From Bolinopsis microptera (lineage: Eukaryota > Ctenophora > Tentaculata > Lobata > Bolinopsidae): 60,000 nucleotides of DNA. The notes under the pieces are model-generated. The model saw nothing but the letters and a program-made list of their open reading frames with translations. It was not told the origin of the DNA and did not search any database. The stretch covers positions 6,257,538-6,317,537 of the forward strand of contig NC_087084.1 in assembly GCF_026151205.1 (NCBI RefSeq). The letters run 5' to 3'. Position 1 is the first letter of the stretch; each line of letters starts with the position of its first letter. Shown piece after piece: positions 37,901 through 41,854 of this stretch. A program made the translations under genes and the position numbers.

Positions 37901-39419
37901 TTTTTCTATCTTTTCCATAGAAAGTCCATTCAGTATTCTCAATAAAACGAAACTATTCCCTGCACAATAAATTAAAACACCTTGTTTTTCTTTAAAACAA
38001 GACAGACCTTACCCCGTAACGAACACGTCTAACTAACATCCCTTCTCTCACAGCCCTAACGTACTCTGGCTCCACGAGACTAACGACGCAACCTACGTCT
38101 TCATCTTCCTCTTCTCCTGTCCAGTAATCTACCTGGAGGTAGCCATGGTTGTGGTTCTCTGTGTCCTCCCGCCGGTCCTGGTCATGTTGCTACAACACCA
38201 TATGTATCCGATGGAGGCGGATAAGTTCAGGGTAAGTTGTGACGTCATTATTTGGTGATGACGTCATTGTGCAGTGTTGACGTCATCAGCTGTGAGTTTT
38301 ACTTTCTTAAAGCGTTTTTTACTAGCTTTATTTGAAAGCCGGTCCTTGGGCATCAAGCAAGTGCGCTGCATTTACACTTTCCATGCAGTTTCCATACAGT
38401 TTAATATTTCAACTTTAATAACAGAAAGGGTTTAAGGACTTTTTACAAGGATACTACCACAGCATGTCATCAAAAAGCATTGCATCAGCTTGTAAACAGG
38501 GATCAACCATTCTGGTTGCTAATTCACTCATTGCACTAACTTAACATTGCACTAACATTGCACTAACTTAACATTGCACTAACTTAACATTGCACTAACA
38601 TTGCACTAACTTAACTGAGTCCTTGCGTAAGGTCTGAATGTCTAAGTTATAATTAATATTAATGGCAGTTTATCTACTTCAAAATCTGTGCATGAGATTT
38701 TCATACTGATTTCCAAACTAAAGGAAATATTTCTATGATAAATAGGTTTCACCTAATGAGATAGCTCTTAATATGGTGTAAGCTGAAATTGCAGGAATTA
38801 TTCGTGATTAAAATTTGTGTAAGGATAATGTAATTGTAGTGTGTACAATGTTGCTTGATGCCCGTTGCGGATTTTGATTCTAATGTTTTATTTAACGTTG
38901 CTGTATCTGTTTTTACTGGTAACGTGGCTACTTCAATTAGAACTCTGCAATTTCTGATATTAGATAATTTATCAGTCAGTGGTTTTTTATTATGAAAATA
39001 AGTCCATAAAGCGCGCCGCACTAGGATCACTAGGATTAGTCCTTGATGCGTCACGCTTTAAGACTTATTCATCACTGTAAGATAGGCCTTCATAATTTAG
39101 TTTCTGAATAATAAGTAGCCACGTGACCAACCCGGCTACCTCCGCTGACAACCATGTCGCTACTTTGTTTGCTGTGCAGCATGTCCCGTCCTTCCCTCAG
39201 CTCCAAGATTGGAACAAAGTCCACGCGGGACGCGACTACCGGCCCTGCTGCGGTTACCGCCTCAACTCTTTTACTCTGACCCAGTACTTTGGGTTGGGGG
39301 GTAGGGACGGAATGGGGTATTCGGGAGAGCAGCTGGTGAAACGGGATGACAGTGAGAAATATCAGACGGGTAGTGCAGCGTATGGGAGTATTAGGAGGGG
39401 CTCCGCGGGGGAATCGTAA
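4946..39419 (+). CDS. P4-type phospholipid-transporting ATPase (flippase), 5' part outside the window
   Basis: ATP-driven lipid flippase moving phospholipids to the cytoplasmic leaflet. Exons read with GT-AG borders and unbroken phase: 4946-5010, 16956-17037, 17291-17429, 19903-20043, 20614-20698, 21656-21780, 22035-22156, 22393-22540, 27740-27828, 29917-30108, 34113-34183, 34630-34770, 35050-35204, 35473-35575, 35764-35909, 36377-36436, 36649-36776, 37021-37128, 37434-37530, 37731-37834, 38054-38231, 39180-39419 (905 residues). Landmarks in order: [12 protein letters not shown] before [10 protein letters not shown], two membrane helices, the phosphorylation loop DKTG|TLTEN split between exons at 20698/21656, the nucleotide domain with [15 protein letters not shown] and [28 protein letters not shown], the hinge [10 protein letters not shown], then six C-terminal membrane segments. 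The N-terminus, first two helices and DGET actuator motif must lie left of the window. Introns carry five nested genes, a LINE, a mariner and splice-site-derived arrays. The family call is very secure; the subclass is not assigned. Confidence 0.93.
5011..6297. other. Start of a 12-kb intron; no gene seen before the ammonium transporter
   Basis: AT-rich intron sequence after the donor TTTACG|gtaaga at 5010. The open frames here lack ATG starts and coding composition. Confidence 0.5.
6298..10964 (-). CDS. Amt-type ammonium transporter
   Basis: Membrane channel/transporter for ammonium. Eleven exons on the minus strand: 10779-10964, 10433-10583, 10012-10146, 9682-9783, 9335-9563, 8081-8181, 7852-7917, 7541-7650, 6935-7087, 6645-6749, 6298-6528. 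All borders are GT-AG and phases agree, giving 522 residues from the ATG at 10964; a second ATG ten codons on has a better context. Family motifs: [16 protein letters not shown] in the first helix, [32 protein letters not shown] with the first pore histidine (H220), and [17 protein letters not shown] with the second (H377). Both twin histidines are present, so a working pore is expected. The C-terminal tail has the Amt motif [12 protein letters not shown] and then a charged extension. It is antisense within a P4-ATPase intron. The 5' splice site at 7541 has been copied into a tandem array. Confidence 0.94.
6838..6915. repeat. Three copies of a ~24-bp intronic repeat
   Basis: Imperfect copies of GAAGGAGCAATCAGCTGTAT lie in the ammonium-transporter intron next to the donor at 6935. 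They do not include the splice site. Confidence 0.6.
7452..7545 (-). repeat. 25-bp tandem repeat containing the 5' splice site of an ammonium-transporter exon
   Basis: Read on the gene's strand, the exon ends TTCTCAG|gtagataa at 7541. The intron then repeats a unit containing TTCTCAGGTAGATA three more times. The donor sequence is therefore present four times in a row. Confidence 0.8.
7918..9334. other. Ammonium-transporter introns, no other gene seen apart from exon 8081-8181
   Basis: AT-rich intron sequence. The open frames at about 8119-8370 and 8898-9119 have no coding character. Confidence 0.4.
10965..11678. other. 5' flank of the ammonium transporter, no gene seen
   Basis: Non-coding, AT-rich. 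The transporter promoter should lie here, but no clear core element can be picked out. Confidence 0.4.
11679..11802. repeat. Interstitial telomeric repeat (CCCTAA)n framed by a 12-bp inverted repeat
   Basis: About twelve units of the TTAGGG-type repeat run from about 11715 to 11790 with a single variant unit (CCTAAT). Immediately outside lie GACTCTACGGCG at 11679-11690 and its exact reverse complement at 11791-11802. Because genes lie on both sides, this is an internal insertion and not a chromosome end. Confidence 0.9.
11803..13030. other. No gene seen
   Basis: AT-rich sequence with a 20-bp duplication at about 11930-11970 and a short duplication of AACCTTAACCTGGT near 12380-12420. No coding signal. 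Confidence 0.4.
13035..13086. promoter_or_regulatory. Alternating E-box/CRE palindromes on a 20-bp period
   Basis: CACGTG occurs at 13035, 13055 and 13075. TGACGTCA is at 13044 and a one-base variant at 13064. The spacing is exactly 20 bp. These are the classical binding sequences of bHLH-zip and CREB/ATF factors. The nearest promoter is that of the ammonium transporter about 2 kb away, and the site is also intronic to the P4-ATPase, so its target is unknown. Confidence 0.45.
13087..14930. other. No gene seen
   Basis: Non-coding. The minus-strand open frame at 13644-13937 has no ATG at its start and a biased composition. A short piece near 14237-14290 (CTTGCCACCCCATGGCAACA) recurs at 54340, which marks a dispersed repeat. 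Confidence 0.4.
14928..15382 (+). other. Ser/Thr-rich open frame of about 150 codons, uncertain
   Basis: An open frame without an ATG near its start runs to TGA at 15380-15382, preceded by a possible acceptor ctcacag near 14938. It includes a duplicated 18-bp unit encoding TAGVTE twice, then a serine/threonine-rich stretch and a charged end. It could be an exon of an unrecognised gene, a mobile-element remnant or chance. No domain is recognised. Confidence 0.2.
15814..15872. repeat. Long near-perfect hairpin
   Basis: Two 28-base arms (15814-15841 and 15845-15872) differ at one position and enclose a 3-base loop. The left arm begins TTATAGAACTCCTGAC. A second, looser inverted pair (CGATTTACCGC and GCGGTAAATCG) follows at about 15897-15965, so the two may be parts of one foldback element. 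Confidence 0.8.
15980..16955. other. P4-ATPase intron, nothing recognised
   Basis: AT-rich intron sequence ending in a TGT/TCTG-rich tract before the acceptor ttggcag at 16955. Confidence 0.4.
17705..17771. repeat. Five copies of a 12-bp repeat
   Basis: Tandem copies of CAATTTTCGTTC in the intron upstream of the nested BTB gene. Confidence 0.8.
18088..19479 (+). CDS. Intronless BTB/POZ-domain protein nested in a P4-ATPase intron
   Basis: One exon, 463 codons, from the ATG at 18088 to the TAG at 19477-19479. Residues about 20-115 fit a BTB fold: [27 protein letters not shown]-like core, a [15 protein letters not shown] strand-helix pair and a region like [12 protein letters not shown] closing the domain. 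After it comes an all-helical BACK-like stretch of about 150 residues, then a C-terminal region richer in strands. No Kelch repeats are obvious. BTB proteins commonly act as substrate adaptors for cullin-3 ligases or in homodimers; the role here is unknown. The gene lies on the same strand as its host within the intron 17430-19902. A possible polyadenylation signal (AATAAA) is at 19618. Lack of introns and same-strand intronic location would fit a retrocopy that became fixed, but no poly-A tract or duplication is visible. Confidence 0.7.
   Translation: MTARINNFDTDFTKFITKANTNRTIRHSVKVVTKTEMLEVSGAVISQHSEVMMKIVQNDEVFLNDYEFAEECVMILHGGSVVLTEDNCEEIIKFGIQFRLTDLIEHGLEYIASVLTDGRNLRNWAMVCYRAHRFAGSCNLEANIEYFWPLEDFVKSLSTPTIDELVADINLTEGAKVILEMMKNGILAKTFLRVFSSLIDRSNIDEILTSFVQVENYDLYTEAFWHCNKCYISYFFSMIEVYIRHKMPNKQLKIYQNLKKFILREMKTKELKFKSDHSDLLTSWKNYSEEKIKQVCKVFETDFYVMEVLMSWVTLNKPDLKTVRQLCNLIDTSRIPAKEYLEHVTQVFKTEGYIVSLYLGDCRVRLVSLNVGDYVNKLTYTFNDGHNVMERRLDIDIDEIANFAIIINKDGVKTDPEVTNYSWIIYGRTVEGKQIPFYTDIQAALKVETVYDLKTCVLCLVSP
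19618..19623 (+). terminator. Possible polyadenylation signal of the BTB gene
   Basis: AATAAA lies 139 bases after the BTB stop codon, inside the host intron. Use of this site would end the nested transcript before the next P4-ATPase exon. Confidence 0.4.
20044..20585 (+). repeat. GTCG/GTCA tetranucleotide array starting at a 5' splice site
   Basis: The P4-ATPase exon ends CATGCG|gtaagtcagtcg at 20043. The array of GTCG and GTCA units begins in the donor itself and runs for about 540 bp. GTAAGTC variants recur inside it (for example near 20062, 20116, 20292, 20401 and 20417), so several extra donor-like sequences are present. The long open frame of V, G, R and S across it is a by-product. 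Confidence 0.85.
20880..21275. repeat. Copy of a dispersed repeat also found at 28.4-29.2 kb
   Basis: Shares with the 28.4-29.2 kb element the blocks TTTCGGTCCGAGTCAT, GATACGTACCTC, CAAAGGGGAGGCCTGCC and TTCCGAGATCGCATTAC, in the same order. No coding capacity. Probably a non-autonomous mobile element. Confidence 0.7.
21433..21500. mobile_element. Decayed end of a hAT-type MITE
   Basis: Contains GCCGCGATTTTAGG and AATAATCGCGATTTTC followed by a degraded form of the terminal TTTTGTCCCTG. It matches the intact MITEs at 26973 and 27354. A similar CGCGA-rich piece lies at 20755-20835 and may be the other end. Confidence 0.5.
22541..23172. other. P4-ATPase intron, nothing recognised
   Basis: AT-rich intron between the P4-ATPase exon ending at 22540 and the antisense pentraxin gene. 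Confidence 0.4.
24531..25942 (-). mobile_element. Complete Tc1/mariner-type transposon
   Basis: Length 1412 bp. Both ends carry the same 30-bp inverted repeat beginning CAGGGTGTTTCGAGACTCG. The target TA is duplicated at 24529-24530 and 25943-25944. It lies inside the pentraxin coding exon. Confidence 0.95.
24661..25758 (-). CDS. Mariner-type transposase, apparently intact
   Basis: Cut-and-paste DNA transposase. The first ATG in frame is at 25758 ([13 protein letters not shown]), giving 365 residues to the stop at 24661-24663. The N-terminus has two helix-turn-helix units ([29 protein letters not shown]), separated by a linker with a GGGAK stretch. The catalytic domain shows the DDD set: VSDEAHFQL, then FQQDGAPPH, then [13 protein letters not shown], with 36 residues between the second and third aspartates by my count. 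[10 protein letters not shown] matches the family. No stop or frameshift is seen. Together with identical ends this argues for a recent, possibly still active copy. Confidence 0.92.
   Translation of the reverse strand: MSKSGISDEMRVDMVKLFYVNRSSWTAARRALSKKYGNAGRKIHLRTIQRQVTKFERELTLRRKPTGGGAKTAVNEKNIKKVDQILDKSPRRSVRNIAKRTKLSTTTVWRILRKELGKYPYKIQMLQEQTAANKQQRVDFAKQFASKIESDQNFLKNLIVSDEAHFQLSGWVNTQNARIWSDKQPYATVEGPKTREKVTVWMGLSYHGVFGPHFFENEEEKAETIRTANYIAMLRGKVIPVLKRKKILDSCIFQQDGAPPHCSHESLAWLKEHFGERLISRKAEFSWPPYSPDLNPADFFLWGYLKERVYSDPVPQTVDELKNNIRREAKKLKIDMVKRAIDNMLPRVQNLLCRKGAWFEKLLKY
26215..26964. other. P4-ATPase intron, upstream of the pentraxin gene
   Basis: AT-rich; should hold the pentraxin promoter. 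A short duplication (ACCAGAGTTGTATAACAGAGTTGTATAACAGAG region) lies near 26750-26780. Nothing else recognised. Confidence 0.4.
26973..27111. mobile_element. hAT-type MITE, 139 bp, with 8-bp target duplication
   Basis: Starts CAGGGACAAAAGAAAATCGC and ends with the inverted form TTTTTGTCCCTG. The 8 bases CCCTGGTT are repeated exactly at 26965-26972 and 27112-27119. The 8-bp duplication and CAGGG start fit the hAT superfamily. It has no coding capacity. Confidence 0.92.
27354..27480. mobile_element. hAT-type MITE, 127 bp, second copy
   Basis: Ends CGGGGACAAAAGG and CCTTTTGTCCCTG. The 8 bases CTGTGTAC are repeated exactly at 27346-27353 and 27481-27488. Same family as the copy at 26973, 243 bp away. 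Confidence 0.92.
28012..28275. repeat. CCCTAACAAAGT array with poly-C runs and copies of a 3' splice site
   Basis: Units of CCCTAACAAAGTCCCT alternate with poly-C runs. Acceptor-like copies C(n)AG|CTACTAAAG occur with the AG at 28139-28140 and 28221-28222. The real acceptor of the P4-ATPase exon at 29917 has the same AAAGTCCCTCCCCCAG context. Confidence 0.75.
28286..29582. mobile_element. Composite element with palindromic ends, about 1.3 kb
   Basis: The left end CCAATGGCATAAATGG and right end ATGCCATTTTATGCCATTGG are inverted. Each end is itself a ~110-bp palindrome (28286-28392 and 29478-29580). The interior holds the dispersed repeat seen at 20880-21275 in two opposed copies, about 28440-28760 and 28800-29220, giving a head-to-head foldback. 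A G-run precedes the left end and a C-run follows the right end. No coding capacity. Confidence 0.65.
29583..29916. repeat. Second CCCTAACAAAGT array with three more acceptor copies
   Basis: Acceptor copies precede 29632, 29727 and 29797; the true one precedes 29917. The copy starting at 29632 matches the first 31 bases of the true exon exactly before it runs back into the array. Confidence 0.85.
30066..30172 (+). repeat. 43-bp tandem repeat containing exon end and 5' splice site, left part
   Basis: The coding exon ends GAGTTGAGGACAG|gttagt at 30108. The last ~33 exonic bases and the first ~10 intronic bases are repeated, giving a second donor at 30151. The array is then interrupted by a LINE. 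Confidence 0.9.
30173..33470 (+). mobile_element. Near full-length APE-type LINE retrotransposon
   Basis: About 3.3 kb. It ends in a (TAG)n tail at about 33448-33470. The 9 bases GTTGTATTG are present at both borders (30164-30172 and 33471-33479). It sits inside the 43-bp splice-site array, so the array is older than the insertion. Confidence 0.9.
30626..33439 (+). CDS. LINE endonuclease/reverse transcriptase
   Basis: Nicks the target and copies the element RNA. From the ATG at 30626 the frame has 937 codons, but the endonuclease motif GTLNVRT lies in frame about 15 codons earlier and the frame stays open back to about 30475 without an ATG. The true start is therefore uncertain. Endonuclease motifs: LGIQEHR, GDLNAHV (about residue 125), SDHRVV (about 215). 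Reverse transcriptase motifs: [12 protein letters not shown] (about 578), [13 protein letters not shown], and FADD (about 690). The C-terminus has [10 protein letters not shown], then [12 protein letters not shown] and a QGRPRQSY segment. No stop or frameshift is seen. The plan is that of RTE-related LINEs; the clade assignment is tentative. Confidence 0.9.
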   Translation: MRDSGVHILGIQEHRVVHSTEIEYQDLGSSHLITTSAWRTSNGAAAGGVGIVLDKKTVFNSLISVYSHDRRTMVANFAGNPVTTVIVTYSPTEGATVDEAENYYDSLGGAIDQIPAHNLLFVVGDLNAHVSSSGNWTSFHKGPANRNGRLLEDMLLERQLEITNTRFQKRRGKLWTYLSDMSQSKSQIDFIICRKKWRNSVKNSEAYGSFHSIGSDHRVVVARVKLSLRISKTEKRAPVLDWSKLKTDIALQERYTVEVKNRFSILEKDDQTATERYQCFIDANRTTSRLLLPEKEKKKRCKISATPSVEIARLKLRECSIKYHSDATEDNRIAVQEGKQKLGDAYQAAKEHLLEGQVRELEEASWQGRHAKSWTMINKITGKAPSYTGKIKGNSPTERVQKWKDYFATLLGSPPTVENAEEDIDPVHPPLNIGTEPFTLDEYRKAKSSIKEGKAWGDDNIAPEVLKRCDLDQIVLDFCNNALLKGEKPDQWSTANIIPIPKKGDLSEPMNYRGISLSSLVAKSLNKMVLNRLKPEIETILRRNQNGFRPGRSTTQQILVLRRLIEGVKSRKLPAVLTFIDFKKAFDSVHRGKMLKILEAYGIPVKIVQLIRLMYEKTMAKVLTPDGETELFEILAGVLQGDTLAPYLFAIVIDYCMRQAIGDDAERLGLTLERRKSRRVGPKIITDVDFADDIALISEDMDKANEFLLRVESAAASVGLHINEGKTKVMTLNMEDRSSDLQSRSGEAIENVDDFIYLGSWIESTDREIRVRKGKAWGALHRLKDIWKSKLSKSLKIRLFIAACESVLLYGSETWTLTKAQEKSLDGTYTKMLRMVLGISWKDKVSNITLYGSLPRLSNKLRSRRLKMAGHCIRHPELLASDLVLWEPTHGRAQQGRPRQSYLSMLLKEVGTNSKEELRTLMRDRDIWRGFSGVDRT
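33471..33772 (+). repeat. 43-bp donor array, right part, seven more 5' splice-site copies
   Basis: GACAG|gttagt recurs with boundaries near 33500, 33543, 33587, 33630, 33673, 33717 and 33760. With the two copies left of the LINE, the donor of one P4-ATPase exon is present nine times. 43 is not a multiple of three. Confidence 0.9.
34260..34468. mobile_element. Diverged hAT-type MITE remnant
   Basis: The right end is AAATAATCGCGATTTTC followed by TTTTGTCCCTG, as in the intact copies. GGCTTGTCGCGG is also shared. The left end is decayed and no target duplication is visible. Confidence 0.6.
35912..36250 (+). repeat. 10-bp array (TACTGTAAGG, about 33 copies) starting at a 5' splice site
   Basis: The P4-ATPase exon ends TTTTACAAG|gtaata at 35909. 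From about 35921 the intron is a nearly perfect array in which every unit reads AAG|GTACTGT across its join, a plausible donor sequence. The last units are variant. The open frames across it are by-products. Confidence 0.9.
37203..37454 (+). repeat. 126-bp tandem duplication of a 3' splice site and exon start
   Basis: The acceptor TTCCACAG|TGATGCAGGAGGGTTC occurs with exon starts at 37308 (decoy) and 37434 (true). The decoy continues into the duplicated intron and meets an in-frame TAA within ten codons. Confidence 0.9.
38240..38285. promoter_or_regulatory. Three CRE palindromes just after a P4-ATPase donor
   Basis: TGACGTCA occurs at 38240, 38259 and 38278, a 19-bp period starting 8 bases into the intron. 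It matches the CREB/ATF consensus; function here is unknown. Confidence 0.35.
38515..38615. repeat. CATTGCACTAACTTAA tandem repeat
   Basis: About seven imperfect copies, 11 and 16 bp long, in the intron before the last P4-ATPase exon. Confidence 0.75.
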
Positions 39420-39553
39420 CGGTGGGTTGTAACACGCTCAGGTGAGTTTTATAGGTGTTAATTAGTTGTAATTAGGAGGATTAGTTTTTCGTGAATTGGG
39501 CTTTATTTAGAGTTTATTTAGACTGTGATGTTTGGAAACCTGAAATTGATGTT

Positions 39554-39559
39554 AATAAA
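39554..39559 (+). terminator. Possible polyadenylation signal of the P4-ATPase (39180 exon form)
   Basis: AATAAA lies 135 bases after the TAA at 39417-39419. Confidence 0.45.
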
Positions 39560-40174
39560 ATTGGTTTATTCCTGTTATGTGTCTAATTTATGCGATTAGT
39601 GACTAGCATAACAATGTTTTGACAGTCCATTCCATTGCAAACATTATGTATAATTGATACTTTTCTAACCCCAATTATTTGTCATCGTGATCATCTTCTG
39701 ATTGTCCTATTTTGTTTTTACCTGTAGCTTTTGCCGCTGCTGTCGCTTTTTGGAATTTAGCGTGATCGCATTTCCACCTTGCAATAGATACTGATATAAA
39801 TAATTGAAATTGCCGAATTTACAAATTGCCAGCTTATTTTCAGCAAATAACGTATAATTTTACCGACCCAATAATGCTACCTCCTGTTATACTTATGATT
39901 TCTCTTACCTTTATGAGTTTCTCACTCCCTGAACCATAGCATAAAATAGCATCTACCCTGATTCTTGAAGCCGTATTGCAATCTTACCTTCTTAAAGTTA
40001 ATGGCATTGCAATTGATTTCTCAATAATTGTGCCAGAAATATCCATGGCATACTTTAACATAGACTTAATAAGTAGTTGAAGTTCGATTCCCATTTTTTT
40101 ACAAATTCAAAATACAAATGAAATAGAAATTAAGAATTTTTGGTACAACTCTGACAAATAATATTTATTTTCAG

Positions 40175-40264
40175 CTATACTACCCAACCGAATACACGCC
40201 TATAAAACGTCACGGATCTAGCAGTAATTCTCGAGCAAACTATTCCACGCTAATGGAAGATTGA
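40175..40264 (+). CDS. Possible alternative last coding exon of the P4-ATPase
   Basis: The acceptor attttcag at 40167-40174 is followed by 29 codons (starting LYYPTEYTPIKRHG, ending LMED) and a TGA at 40262-40264. The reading frame matches phase 0, exactly what the donor at 38231 supplies, so it could replace the exon at 39180-39419. The two tails differ: the 39180 exon gives a glycine-rich 79-residue tail, this one a short serine-rich tail. Only transcripts can show whether it is used. Confidence 0.5.
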   Translation, partial: LYYPTEYTPIKRHGSSSNSRANYSTLMED

Positions 40265-40282
40265 GATCAGAACGAAATATTA

Positions 40283-40352
40283 TGACGTAACGCGATCCTC
40301 TATGACGTCACGTGATGCTCTATGACGTCACAATTAACACGATATGACGTCA
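40283..40352. promoter_or_regulatory. Four CRE-like palindromes on a ~20-bp period
   Basis: TGACGTAA at 40283, then TGACGTCA at 40303, 40323 and 40345. The 40303 copy overlaps a CACGTG. They lie just after the alternative last exon and may be untranslated-region repeats and not control sites. Confidence 0.3.
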
Positions 40353-40355
40353 GAT

Positions 40356-41850
40356 GAAGACGTGGACTCAGATGATTCGAGCTGAATTACAATCTCAATG
40401 TTTAAATGTGTTGATGTTGAAATAATTTATGTGTTTAATTAAATGTTGATTTGTGTACGAGCTGATATGATATAATTTTAGATTAAAGTCCTGTGGAGTT
40501 CTGGTGAGTTTTGATTATAAACAAAGTGTTTAATTAATCACAATTACTCTGAACCTATTAAGTATTAAGAATGTATTTGAATTGAATTTCTATTAATTTA
40601 TTAGACCGATAACAATATGAATATGTATTACTGACATTACTTTTAGTAATTTACGTTATATTTATAACTTTTCCAGTGGCGCGCATCAACAAAATGTTCG
40701 TGATACCTTGATGGCCGTTAATTCGTTTGTTTGTGGCATTTTACATAGCATATGTCTTACTCAACATTTATGTTGGGCGGAGACCGGTTGAGATAGTACT
40801 TCATATAGTATAGTTTATAGTGATAAGATTCAAGGTAAGGATTTTGTAACTTAAATCTCGAATTAGAATAATTGTGATTCCTTGCACCAGTAGTTGTATT
40901 GAACCAGTTTTTGTCGAAAAGGCATAAACAGTAAATTTAGAGTCATTTTCATGTATATTTTGTTTAAGTGTAAATTAAGCTGTATATTGTTTACTGGTTA
41001 TGCAAGAGAATGTTAATTTTATTTATAATATCCACCTTCGACTAGATCTATGGTTTACAGAATTGATATCATATGTTTGACAAAAAATGAATATAAATTC
41101 ACGCGTGCGGCCAATTAAAATAAATTTTAAGTTGCTGTGACGGTTTTTTATAACACTCAGTTATTACAGGATGGGCAAGAATAAACGCAATTTGAAAATT
41201 TTTGATTGACCTTTTTTCAATGAGTCTCTTTTAATCGAGTAGGTTGCTTCACAAATCGCTATGTTTATAAAAGGTTATAATTATAATGTTATTGCACCCG
41301 TCGGAGTTAATTTCTTTACGTTTGGTAATTATTAAATAATAATTATTGAACTTGAACTTAATAAAAGTTTGGTTTATGTTATATGCTATGTGGTGTATAT
41401 TTTACTTATAGCTGTGATGATAGAAGTAGTGAGTGAGTTCTAGTAATGTAAAAATTGAATATTATTTATTGATTAAAAATGCCAATTTCCTAATTTTAGT
41501 CCTGAAATGTGATTGAAATCAGTATGTTTGATGTTCAACTTCAAGTATTTGATGTTGAACATAGGCCCAATGCTGGCATAACCAAGCACTCGATTTGTAG
41601 GCCCAATTTTCTGTTCAAGGACCAAACAAAAATTTTAATGTGAATTCTGATGAACAGTATGCAGTAGGATCTCAATTTTGAAATGTATTAGTTTACTTAT
41701 GGTTTAATTGCTACGTGCGTGTTGATCATGCCTCTGCTATTTTGTGCTCAGTTTATCTCATATCTATTATAGTTATTTCTAAACTGCTATGCACATGAAA
41801 AGTTCAAATTTATCCACAGAGTCTTACTTGTTAATGTTTATCGACACTTG
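40356..41850. other. Intergenic, no gene seen
   Basis: AT-rich downstream flank of the P4-ATPase with no coding signal on either strand. Confidence 0.45.
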
Positions 41851-41854
41851 ATTC

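Noticed and set aside
40081-40100. tRNA-like GTTCGATTCCC word
   Set aside because: No matching acceptor, D or anticodon arms around it. No tRNA or rRNA gene was found in the window.
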